From positions 35,596,912 through 35,660,911 of the forward strand of contig OX411548.1 in assembly GCA_948146395.1 (NCBI GenBank): a DNA stretch of 64,000 bases, given 5' to 3'. The position numbers and the translations under genes were made by a program. The notes beneath the pieces were generated by a model that saw only the letters and a list, made by a program, of their open reading frames with translations, was not told the origin of the DNA and made no database searches. Below are positions 62,601 through 64,000 of the stretch, one piece after another. The number at the start of each line of letters is the position of its first letter. Within the stretch, counting starts at the first letter, position 1. The DNA comes from Fragum whitleyi. Its lineage: Eukaryota; Mollusca; Bivalvia; Cardiida; Cardiidae.

Positions 62601-63410
62601 ATCAATACAAGACGATCATTTTGACAGGACAAAATTTAAATAATGAAATGCCTTATGCAGTCGAAAAATTCTAGGAATAAATTTCATTTTTCAAAATGAT
62701 TACCTTCACATGTTTTTCAATTTTTTTCTTCCTCTCAAATCTAGACCAGTACAGAAAATTTGTTAAGCTTTCTCATTGCACAATATGAATACTGTGTAAA
62801 GGGAGAAAATCCAGTCTAAATAGTACAAGAATCGATATTCAGATTTCTTTCCCTTTGTTCACTTTTATTTTTAAAGCATGAAAAGAACACTTACTTCAAA
62901 AACTTTTTAACTGGAAAAGAAAAGTTTTAGAAATAATAAAACAAAATTATATACAATTACATCAAAATTTTCTAATAATTTCATTTTATGCAGTAAGCAC
63001 AAAACTATTGTAAGTGCATATAAATTTATAGGCACTTACAATAGTTTTGTGCTGAGCCATTGATATAAAGACGTAACTATGTAGATTATATAAAATACTT
63101 ACAATACTTGACATATACTCATTGGAGCCCACATGATTTTTTTACGGTGTGACTTCTCCTTCATCGAAAGACTAGATAACATACAATATTTCTTGTTGGG
63201 TAACCCACATGAACACATACATTCACTATTAGACTGATGTTCTTTGATTCGTCTCGGAGCCCAGTCATCGCCATATGGAAATTCTCTCAGTCTACGTAAT
63301 AAGTCCTCCTCACTTAAAGCCAGTGGCTTGAGTTTTGATCTTGGTGTTAGTGACTTTTCTAGGAATTCAATCTGACTTGATATGCTCCGACTACTTACTG
63401 AGGATTTCAT
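26523..63410 (-). CDS. Large unidentified Ser/Gln-rich protein gene, six exons
   Basis: Exons 63410-63103, 50953-50804, 37200-36986, 31484-31326, 29002-28664 and 26665-26523 join on the minus strand without a frame break: 1314 nt, 437 residues plus stop. The N-terminal exon is compact (EEDLLRRLREFPYGDDWAPR, a Cys-containing CMCSCGLP, then a Lys-rich turn). The middle is low-complexity and likely disordered: basic-serine motifs RRPSSKS and RKSLSID suggest basophilic-kinase sites, and exon 5 is a Gln/Ser/Asn run. The last exon looks most conserved, MIGAPPSFQQRIIELGALEG then DTVRWERSKRLKKKKQDRDS, a short helix with a lysine-rich tail. No enzyme motif, signal peptide or membrane segment is seen. 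I do not recognise the family. Strong splice signals support exons 1 and 3-6; exon 2 rests mainly on phase. A 5' exon may lie beyond the window, because a splice acceptor sits just before the first ATG. Confidence 0.8.
27067..27136. mobile_element. Hairpin MITE family B (GCTCAGTGCAAAACAGTTG)
   Basis: GACTCTGCATGAAACAGTTG, TAACTGC..., GGCAGTAACAACTATTTAAC. One arm is decayed. Abuts the SINE at 27139. Confidence 0.7.
27139..27330 (+). repeat. tRNA-headed SINE, type 3
   Basis: Head GTGTCCGTGGTCTAGAGGTA, GAGTTCGATTC B-box, body TTTCATTGGCCCACACATTC, GAGGGATTAATCTAAGTTGT, end AAATAAATAGGTTTAAAC. Same family at 47391-47596 and tail-only at 52085-52216. Confidence 0.85.
27331..28390. other. Intron of the large minus-strand gene, no supported feature
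   Basis: AT-rich. Only weak traces of pearl-like phrases near 27960-28060 (AAACCAATGGGTCAACTTGG). Confidence 0.45.
28391..28520. repeat. Diverged AGAAAACATT..TTTCTTC hairpin relic
   Basis: AAGAAAACATTTTCTTGCAT ... TCTTCTAACAAGCAATTACT resembles the central hairpin of TTAA-2 elements but lacks TTAA ends. Confidence 0.4.
28664..29002 (-). CDS. Unidentified gene, fifth exon (Gln/Ser/Asn-rich)
   Basis: Acceptor attttctttgcag, donor GAACAAGAAG|gtagtg. Begins KEPDDLVAMGTLWSPNNGQQ, then polyglutamine and long Ser/Asn runs, ending SGKKNSNVQKEQE. Low-complexity, predicted disordered. CpG and third-base usage differ from the AT-rich intron on both sides. Confidence 0.88.
29140..29294. mobile_element. 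Long-palindrome MITE family D
   Basis: TTAAGGAAATTGGACCCGTA ... GAGGTTTCCTAATGAAATCA ... TTCCACTATCTTAA. Just upstream (gene sense) of exon 5 of the minus-strand gene. Confidence 0.75.
29646..29722. mobile_element. Hairpin MITE family B
   Basis: GGGATCAGTGCAAAACAGTT, GTAACTGCCTATAAATATAT, AGGCAGTTGCAACTGTTTTG, CACTGAGCC: near-perfect. 29723-30554 has no other supported feature. Confidence 0.85.
30555..30807. mobile_element. Hairpin MITE family C, TIR GTGACCCGTC
   Basis: Ends GTGACCCGTC and GATGGGTCAC, inner AAGGGACCATC/GATGGTCCTTTT, centre AGTGTAGACCCTAGTCAGTC / GACTAGGGTCTACACT, a perfect 22-bp stem. Flanked by broken family-A ends (GGGGTCAGTAC left, TTTTGCACTGACCCCTC right), so it may have inserted into one. 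Confidence 0.75.
30955..30982. repeat. (TTTC)n microsatellite
   Basis: About five TTTC units with a T-rich tail. Confidence 0.8.
31326..31484 (-). CDS. Unidentified gene, fourth exon
   Basis: Acceptor tttgtgtttcag. Codes SFDKDREDQLKGLSTTLPPT then TKTASHFRPNGIRSNILKG and ends near KHNGATN. Two in-phase donors three bases apart (31326 or 31323) both give a glycine at the junction, so a one-residue alternative is possible. Confidence 0.8.
31556..31633. mobile_element. Hairpin MITE family B, CTCCC stem variant
   Basis: GACTCCGCACGAAACAGTTG, TAACTCCCCATAAACATATT, GGGAGTTACAACTGTTTTGC, ACTGAGCC. The stem CTCCC replaces CTGCC on both arms. Confidence 0.85.
31953..32006. repeat. TTAA-1 core hairpin fragment
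   Basis: ACCAAGATCAGACTTCACAT ... GAGCAGGCTGATCT. The termini are lost. Confidence 0.6.
32010..32087. mobile_element. Hairpin MITE family B, CTCCC stem variant
   Basis: GGTGGCTCAGCGCAAAATGG, TTGTAACTCCCTATATGTTT, ATAGGGAGTTACAACTGTTT, CAAGCTGAGCC. The following 32088-33134 has no supported feature. Confidence 0.85.
33135..33260. mobile_element. Foldback with ~53-bp arms and GC-rich loop
   Basis: Left TGTTTCCTGCCAGGGTATAT, GGCGATTTATTCCCAG, AAAATGATGTCA; right TGACATCATTTTCACTG, CCGGGAATAAATCGTCATAT, ACCC..GAAACA. Loop CCGAGCCGCAGGCGAGGAT. It creates mirror-image short open frames on both strands. Confidence 0.8.
33688..34410 (-). mobile_element. Pearl/HINE-like element, AGCTCCACT type, copy 2
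   Basis: Shares core and termini with 4978-6113 (AACTAGAAAGCCATGAATAG; GACAATAGCC...CAGTGG...GTGGAGCTAAC), with (GATG)n/(GACG)n near the right end. Followed directly by another AACAAGAGCTTCGCAGAGCG terminus at 34407. Confidence 0.75.
34542..35810. mobile_element. pogo/Tigger-like non-autonomous transposon, copy 2
   Basis: TA duplications at 34540-34541 and 35811-35812. Termini CAGTAGAATCCCTTTATTAG and, reversed, CAGAGGAATCCGCTTATTAG share GAATCC..TTATTAGCAACTC. Subterminal GATAATAG/CGGATATTGG-type repeats occur in both ends. The 1.27-kb interior is unusually CpG-rich and has no transposase frame. Confidence 0.8.
35830..36856 (-). mobile_element. Pearl-like element with ~180-bp tandem core
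   Basis: Four to five units with CAAGGGCAGATAATTCAAGA, GACTGGAG, ATGCACAACTA, GGAGGAGTTGTGCACACAAA, then (GACGGACAGATGGA)-type tract and a TACGCCCGAAGGATCG-type end (minus sense). The last two units are the most alike. Confidence 0.75.
36986..37200 (-). CDS. Unidentified gene, third exon
   Basis: Acceptor tttttccttacag, donor GATGCAG|gtaaga. Codes STPTVPYSTADILYGNEVSS, then a charged stretch and RRPSSKSGTRKSLSIDA. Clear coding character and strong splice sites. Confidence 0.85.
37537..37611. mobile_element. Hairpin MITE family B
   Basis: GACTCCGTGTAAATCAGTTG, TAACTGTCTATATGCTTATA, GGAAGTTACAACTGTTATTC, ACTGAGTC. About 340 bp upstream (gene sense) of the third exon. 37612-38269 contains only a TTAA-1 core trace near 37855. 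Confidence 0.8.
38270..38580 (-). repeat. tRNA-headed SINE, type 1
   Basis: Minus-strand head (CTCAGTTGGTAGAACACC, GGGTTCGAATCCC), body and tail as in the 20104 copy. Region 38581-39017 after it holds nothing supportable. Confidence 0.88.
39018..39184. mobile_element. Long-palindrome MITE family D
   Basis: TTAAGGTTGTGGACCTGTAA ... GGTTTCCTAATGATTTTCAT ... AGATCCAATACCTTA. 39185-39720 has nothing else supportable. Confidence 0.75.
39725..39970. repeat. AGTTCTTGAACT-rich repeat, copy 1
   Basis: Multiple inverted GTTCTTGAAC / AGTTCAAGAA boxes (at about 39733, 39757, 39785, 39802, 39930, 39948). Shared with 54690-54970 and with the 56640-56900 flanks. Confidence 0.6.
40518..40682. mobile_element. 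Long-palindrome MITE family D
   Basis: GAAGGTAGTGGACCCGTAAT ... GGTTTCCTAATGATTTTCAT/TAGGAAACC ... TTCCACTACCTTAA. A well-preserved copy. Confidence 0.85.
40695..40930 (-). repeat. SINE, type 4 (GTTAAAC tail family), diverged
   Basis: Minus-strand copy: AGCAATGGATTTCTTGTATT, CTCGCACC, CCTTTCCTAGCCTCTAGC, then a tRNA-like complement (GGGATCAAACCTGCG). 40931-41260 after it holds nothing else. Confidence 0.6.
41262..41472 (-). mobile_element. Pearl-like AATGCCCCC-type fragment
   Basis: ACCTTGACATATGACCTTGA, ATCTTGAATAGACTTGAAG, CAGACAGACAGATGG and AATGTGCCCCCAATTTT. The terminal hairpin is decayed. Confidence 0.55.
41784..42190 (+). mobile_element. ACAAGAG-terminus element fragment
   Basis: AACAAGAGCACCACCTAAGG/GTGC hairpin at the left, body GGGGCATAACTCTTACAAAA and AACATGCCAAGTTTC. 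The right end is not clear. 42190-42519 holds nothing else. Confidence 0.5.
42520..43690. repeat. Central-hairpin repeat, copy split by an insertion
   Basis: 42520-42763 matches 16740-16983, including the stem TAAACAA...TTGTTTAGAG. The right part resumes at about 43636 (TGTAGGGGTGCTACTTTTAG). The 0.87 kb between is a separate pearl-like element. Confidence 0.85.
42765..43633 (+). mobile_element. Pearl/HINE-like element with boundaries fixed by nested insertion
   Basis: 5' end AACAAGAGCCATGTCGGACA (ATGTC/GACAT hairpin). Core of about four ~120-bp units (GGGCAATAACTCCAAAATTA; TTGTGCACTGCACTTCTC; AAAGTTTCAAGTTGATAGCT). A GACAGAATGACGGAATGA tract. 3' hairpin ATCCCCTCGTCGAAAACGGC/GGGGGAT. It interrupts the repeat at 42520-43690 with no obvious target duplication. 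Confidence 0.85.
44197..44443. mobile_element. piggyBac-like MITE, family TTAA-1, copy 2
   Basis: TIR ACCCTTGTCATGC / GCATGACAAGGGT intact; TTAA flanks mutated (TTAC, TCAC). Core hairpin CATCAGACTGCACATATGTG / CAGGCTGATG. 43691-44196 and 44444-45124 hold nothing else supportable. Confidence 0.85.
45125..45354. mobile_element. piggyBac-like MITE, family TTAA-2, copy 2
   Basis: TTAA at 45125-45128 and 45351-45354. TIR CCCTTTTCTGT / ACAGGAAAGGG. Very similar to the 24420 copy throughout. 45355-46020 after it is AT-rich, with one AGAAAACATTTTGAGAAGAG hairpin near 45830-45890. Confidence 0.9.
46020..46143. repeat. TTAA-1-related fragment with perfect core hairpin
   Basis: GTAGACTAAGATCAGCCTGA / TGTCTGATCTTAGTCTAC. 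Confidence 0.65.
46290..46640. other. Non-repeat stretch with raised CpG
   Basis: Scattered CpG (TTTTAACCCGGACAGG, AGTCGCGTGATTACTTATCG) and no shared repeat. Could be an internal promoter or enhancer of the large minus-strand gene. No convincing coding exon. Confidence 0.3.
46855..46932. mobile_element. Hairpin MITE family A
   Basis: GAGTTAGCGCAACATGATTG, TAAGTGACTATAATTATATT, TATAGGCACTTGAAATAGTG, TTGAGCAGACCCC. Confidence 0.75.
46974..47176. mobile_element. TTAA-1 family, diverged copy
   Basis: Core TAGACTAAGATCAGCCTGCA / TGTGCAGACTGATC. The right end CATGATAAGGGTTTAAC retains the TIR. Left TIR weak. Confidence 0.6.
47391..47596 (+). repeat. tRNA-headed SINE, type 3, full length
   Basis: GTGTCCGTGGTCTAGAGGTA, GAGTTCGATTCC, GAGGGATTAATCTAAGTTGC, AAATAAATAGGTTTAAACC. 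Confidence 0.88.
47884..48155. mobile_element. Pearl-like element, ATGCCCCCC type
   Basis: ATGCCCCCCATAAAATCTGG left, GACGAACAGACGGACCGACT tract, end CCCCTCTTCTGCAAAGGGGG followed by CATAACAAG. Core phrases (GGGCAATAACTCACAATATA, GTTCTTGTGCACCTC) match 42765-43633. Confidence 0.7.
48299..48412. repeat. TTAA-1-related fragment
   Basis: TCATGCTGAAACAAGAATAT TIR side plus core AGACAAAGATCAGTCTGAAA / CAGTCTGATCTTAGACTAT. Confidence 0.6.
48633..48710. mobile_element. Short foldback (GTTTGGTAACCAGA)
   Basis: TCGTAGTTTGGTAACCAGAC ... TAACTCCAGCTTA / AAGCTGAAGTTATGA ... CTTTGGTAACCAAACGATGA, ~78 bp. Confidence 0.7.
48711..50298. other. Intron, no supported feature
   Basis: The longest quiet stretch in the right half. 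Near 49,220-49,390 a decayed relative of the CCCTGCATTTAGGATGACAA palindrome of 23.4 kb is visible; otherwise AT-rich with no shared repeat. Confidence 0.5.
50299..50557. mobile_element. piggyBac-like MITE, family TTAA-1, copy 3
   Basis: TTAA at 50299-50302 and 50554-50557. Core AAACTAAGATCAGACTACAT / TGTGCAGCCTGATC. About 250 bp upstream of the TTAA-bounded end begins the intron after the probable second exon. Confidence 0.8.
50804..50953 (-). CDS. Unidentified gene, probable second exon
   Basis: Acceptor cctatggtaccag, donor AGCCATGG|gttgag. It enters at codon position 3 and leaves after position 2, exactly what the flanking exons need. Codes PKSSFLRRNNSLRC then FLTGRSRPSTSLSGFGQSHG, the same Ser/Arg style as its neighbours, and has more CpG than the flanks. 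It may be an optional exon, since exons 1 and 3 are also phase-compatible with each other. Confidence 0.5.
51589..51662. mobile_element. Hairpin MITE family B, near-perfect
   Basis: GACTCAGTGCAAAACAGTTG, TAACTGCCTATATGTTTATA, GGCAGTTACAACTGTTTTGC, ACTGAGCC. Both arms virtually identical. 50954-51588 and 51663-52084 hold nothing else supportable. Confidence 0.9.
52085..52216 (+). repeat. SINE type 3, 5'-truncated
   Basis: TTTCATTGGCCCACACATTT, GAGGAATTAATCTAAGTTGT, ATAGGTTTTAAAC. No tRNA head. 52217-52964 holds no other supported feature. Confidence 0.75.
52965..53110 (+). repeat. SINE type 4 fragment
   Basis: GCAGCTGGAGGCTAGGAAAG, AAATACCAGGAATACATTGT, TAGGTGCTTCAGCCGC, GGCAGTGTTAAACCCCAATT: the tail family seen at 55875. 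Confidence 0.75.
53239..53840. mobile_element. TIR element (GTCCGTTTGACTTC), TA target
   Basis: TA duplications at 53237-53238 and 53841-53842. Left GTCCGTTTGACTTCTACATG; right, reversed, GTCCGTTTGACTTCTATATG; only one mismatch in 24+ bp. 602 bp. Interior AT-rich, no transposase. Confidence 0.85.
54163..54406. mobile_element. piggyBac-like MITE, family TTAA-1, copy 4
   Basis: TTAA at 54163-54166 and 54403-54406. CCCTTAATTGACATGCTG / GGAACGACAAGCG TIRs, core GATCAGTTACACATATGTGC / AGGCTGATC. Confidence 0.8.
54690..54970. repeat. AGTTCTTGAACT-rich repeat, copy 2
   Basis: At least ten GTTCTTGAA / TTCAAGAAC / GTTCTAGAA boxes in 280 bp, e.g. AAGTTCTAGAAGTTCAAGAA. 54971-55874 beyond is AT-rich intron with no supported feature. 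Confidence 0.65.
55875..56100 (+). repeat. SINE type 4, full copy with (CAAT)n tail
   Basis: GTATGACCGACGGCGGCACT head, GCGGCTGGAGGCTAGGAAAG body, AAGCGGCGTTAAACTCCATT and (CAAT)n end. Confidence 0.8.
56285..56600 (-). mobile_element. Pearl-like relic, GGGGGTGTATA type
   Basis: Minus-sense relative of 15801-16670: CCTTGACCTTTGTGACCCAA, GGGCACTTCCTTGAACCATT, GACAGACC..GGACAGACAGAC and hairpin CCCCC..GGGGG end. Its right two thirds are included in the 907-bp duplication. Confidence 0.65.
56384..57290. repeat. 907-bp tandem duplication, unit 1
   Basis: CTTCCTTGAACCATTGACAA to CCTTTCCTTGCCCCTC, repeated directly at 57291-58198. Carries part of the pearl relic, a family D MITE (56712-56875) and a minus-oriented SINE type 4 (57163-57290). 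Two identical pairs of short open frames fall out of it; they are not genes. Confidence 0.95.
56712..56875. mobile_element. Long-palindrome MITE family D (in duplication unit 1)
   Basis: TTAAGGTAGTGGATCCATAA ... GGTTTCCTAATGATTTTCAT/TGGGAAACC ... TTCCACTACCTTAA. Inserted between AGTTCTAAAACTACCACAG and AACCAATACAGTTCAAGAG, i.e. inside a GTTCTTGAAC-type repeat. Confidence 0.85.
57291..58198. repeat. 907-bp tandem duplication, unit 2
   Basis: Aligns to unit 1 with offset 907, then 908 after a one-base change in a T run (CGTTTTTTTTTT versus CTTTTTTTTTTTT near 57572). I see no other difference by eye. Ends in the C tract of the SINE; the family D MITE copy is at 57619-57783. Confidence 0.95.
57619..57783. 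mobile_element. Long-palindrome MITE family D (in duplication unit 2)
   Basis: Duplicate of 56712-56875, carried along by the tandem duplication, not an independent insertion. Confidence 0.85.
58070..58320 (-). repeat. SINE type 4, complete original copy
   Basis: Minus-sense: ATTGATTGATTGGAAGGAGT tail, TAACAATGGATTCCTGGTAT, C-run at 58193-58212, then GGCTACATTCTCACATAGGT, and tRNA-like GGGGATCAAACCCAGGACCT. Unit 1 of the duplication has only the left part. Confidence 0.75.
58346..58421. mobile_element. Hairpin MITE family A
   Basis: GAGGGGTCAGTACAAAAACC, ATTATTTTAGTGCCT, AGGCACTTACAATAGTTTTA, CTCTGATCTC. Confidence 0.8.
58463..58650 (+). mobile_element. Minimal pearl-like element, no tandem core
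   Basis: AATAACAAGAGCTGTCACTG (TGTCA/TGACA hairpin), a 60-bp body, (GACG GACA)n for about 65 bp, end TGCCTCCCTATCGGGGGCAT. Shows the minimum set of parts of the class. Confidence 0.8.
59045..59175. repeat. TTAA-1-related fragment
   Basis: CTTTTCATGCTGAAGCCAGA side and core CACCAGCCTGCACACATGTG / GATTTGAGTC; diverged. Confidence 0.5.
59222..60790 (-). mobile_element. Pearl/HINE-like element, AATGCCCCC type, with expanded core
   Basis: Left end ACGAGATGTGTTTCTGAAAC / ACAAATACCCCC hairpin, diverged core units, a near-identical 164-bp array, (GACAGACAGACAGATG), end TATGCCTCCGATCTTTCAAT / GCGGG. Same termini as 15457-15755, which has only one core unit. Confidence 0.85.
59585..60570. repeat. 164-bp minisatellite, ~5 near-identical units
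   Basis: Landmark GTTTTTGAGTAATATGACCT recurs with AGTAA starts at 59751, 59915, 60078, 60242 and 60406 (spacing 163-164). Each unit has CCTTGACAGATGACCTTGAC, CTAGTCATATGACCTTGACT and AGATTTATCACAATGCCAAC. Outer units diverge. Confidence 0.95.
60871..60935. mobile_element. Hairpin MITE family A, shortened
   Basis: GACAGTGCAAAACTATTGTA, AAATTTTATTGACACC, TACAATAGTAATGCGCTGAC. 60936-61985 after it shows no supported feature. Confidence 0.7.
61990..62170. mobile_element. Hairpin MITE family C, diverged
   Basis: CCACCCTAGTCAGTTTGCGC / CGCAGTCTGACATGG, ACTTAATGCACTTCCCAGAT, TTCATGTGACGGGTCGC. Confidence 0.65.
62180..62300. repeat. TTAA-1-related fragment
   Basis: TAAGCTAAGACCAGTCTGCA / TGTGCAGGCTGATCTTAGTC perfect core. 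Outer parts lost. 62301-62994 holds no other supported feature. Confidence 0.6.
62995..63062. mobile_element. Hairpin MITE, A/B mosaic
   Basis: Stem AAAACTATTGTAAGTGC...GGCACTTACAATAGTTTT is family A, but the right end GTGCTGAGCCATTG is family B. Lies 40 bp downstream (gene sense) of the first coding exon. Confidence 0.8.
63103..63410 (-). CDS. Unidentified gene, exon with first ATG
   Basis: ATG at 63410, 102 codons plus two bases, donor CAAGTATT|gtaagtat is near perfect. Preceded by ccgggactgtag|G, which may be an acceptor, so the exon could have a non-coding predecessor upstream. Contains MKSSVSSRSISSQIEFLEKS, then SKLKPLALSEEDLLRRL and DDWAPRRIKEHQ. Confidence 0.75.
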
Positions 63411-63411
63411 C

Positions 63412-64000
63412 CTACAGTCCCGGAAAATTGAAACAATGTTTGAATGTCAAAATAGGATTTAAATTGCTGGCATCATATGTCCATTCTGAAAAACTTCATG
63501 ATACTATTTCTTTTTCATACCTCAGAATTGGATCAAAATTTAATATATCATCCCTGTTTGAAATAATCAATGCACTTGTATTTATAATCTTTGTATAATG
63601 TTAGCTTGAAAACAATTTTGCATTAGTAATTGAAGTGGCTTGCTAAACCAATGTTGTTAACTGATGAACATTAATTTCTGAACCATCATATTATTTTTTT
63701 AGATTTATTTAACCAGTGTCTTATGAAAATATCTGTTCTTTTCTTTCACTGGCATGTAATATACATGTAAATCCATTATAACTTTATAGATGACTATACT
63801 TTGGTTCATAGTATCAATAATGAAATCAACCCTAAGTTAATTATTAATGTATACCTAATTATGAGTATACATAACACCACTCTATCTCTTCGAGTTTTCA
63901 ACAAAGATAATAGGTCTTAACATGTTAAGGTATGGATTTTCACAAAACAATAAAAGCTCATTTCAAGAAGGAAAATAAATAAGAGGACTATTGGCCTTTA
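63412..64000. other. Right-edge sequence upstream of the first ATG exon, no supported feature
   Basis: AT-rich, no CpG-rich promoter-like patch, which fits an intron better than a promoter and suggests the true 5' exon lies off the window. Confidence 0.45.

Noticed and set aside
63335..63598. 87-codon plus-strand frame
   Set aside because: Antisense to the first exon of the large minus-strand gene and AT-rich flank.

Overview
The window is eukaryotic, AT-rich and intron-rich, and looks like a mollusc, most likely a bivalve. The sequence shows GT-AG introns, three recognisable or well-supported multi-exon genes, and a very dense load of small non-autonomous repeats: tRNA-headed SINEs, hairpin MITEs with TTAA or TA target duplications, and elements with tandem-repeat cores plus (GACA/GACG)n tracts that resemble the bivalve 'pearl'/HINE class. 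The taxonomic call is inference from repeat style and from the two recognised proteins.

Left part (1-15 kb): a head-to-head gene pair. On the minus strand are five exons of a YIPF1/YIPF2 homologue (Golgi Yip1-domain membrane protein). Its C-terminal third lies off the left edge. On the plus strand is a two-exon TIMM29 homologue (subunit of the mitochondrial TIM22 carrier translocase). The two proposed start codons are only about 133 bp apart, implying a shared bidirectional promoter. As I recall the human map, YIPF2 and TIMM29 are also adjacent and divergent on 19p13.2, so this may be an ancient linkage.

Middle (15-26 kb): mostly repeats, plus a CpG-richer non-repeat stretch near 21.2-22.0 kb that may hold a small plus-strand gene whose ATG would be split by an intron.

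Right part (26.5-63.4 kb): one large minus-strand gene. I can assemble six phase-compatible coding exons (about 437 aa) giving a Ser/Gln/Asn-rich, basic-ended protein I do not recognise. Its introns, up to about 13 kb, are packed with repeats, including a very recent 907-bp tandem duplication (56.4-58.2 kb) and a 164-bp minisatellite (59.6-60.6 kb).

Most short open reading frames in the window are antisense or repeat-derived and are not annotated. Repeat boundaries were read by eye and are approximate unless a target duplication or nested insertion fixes them.
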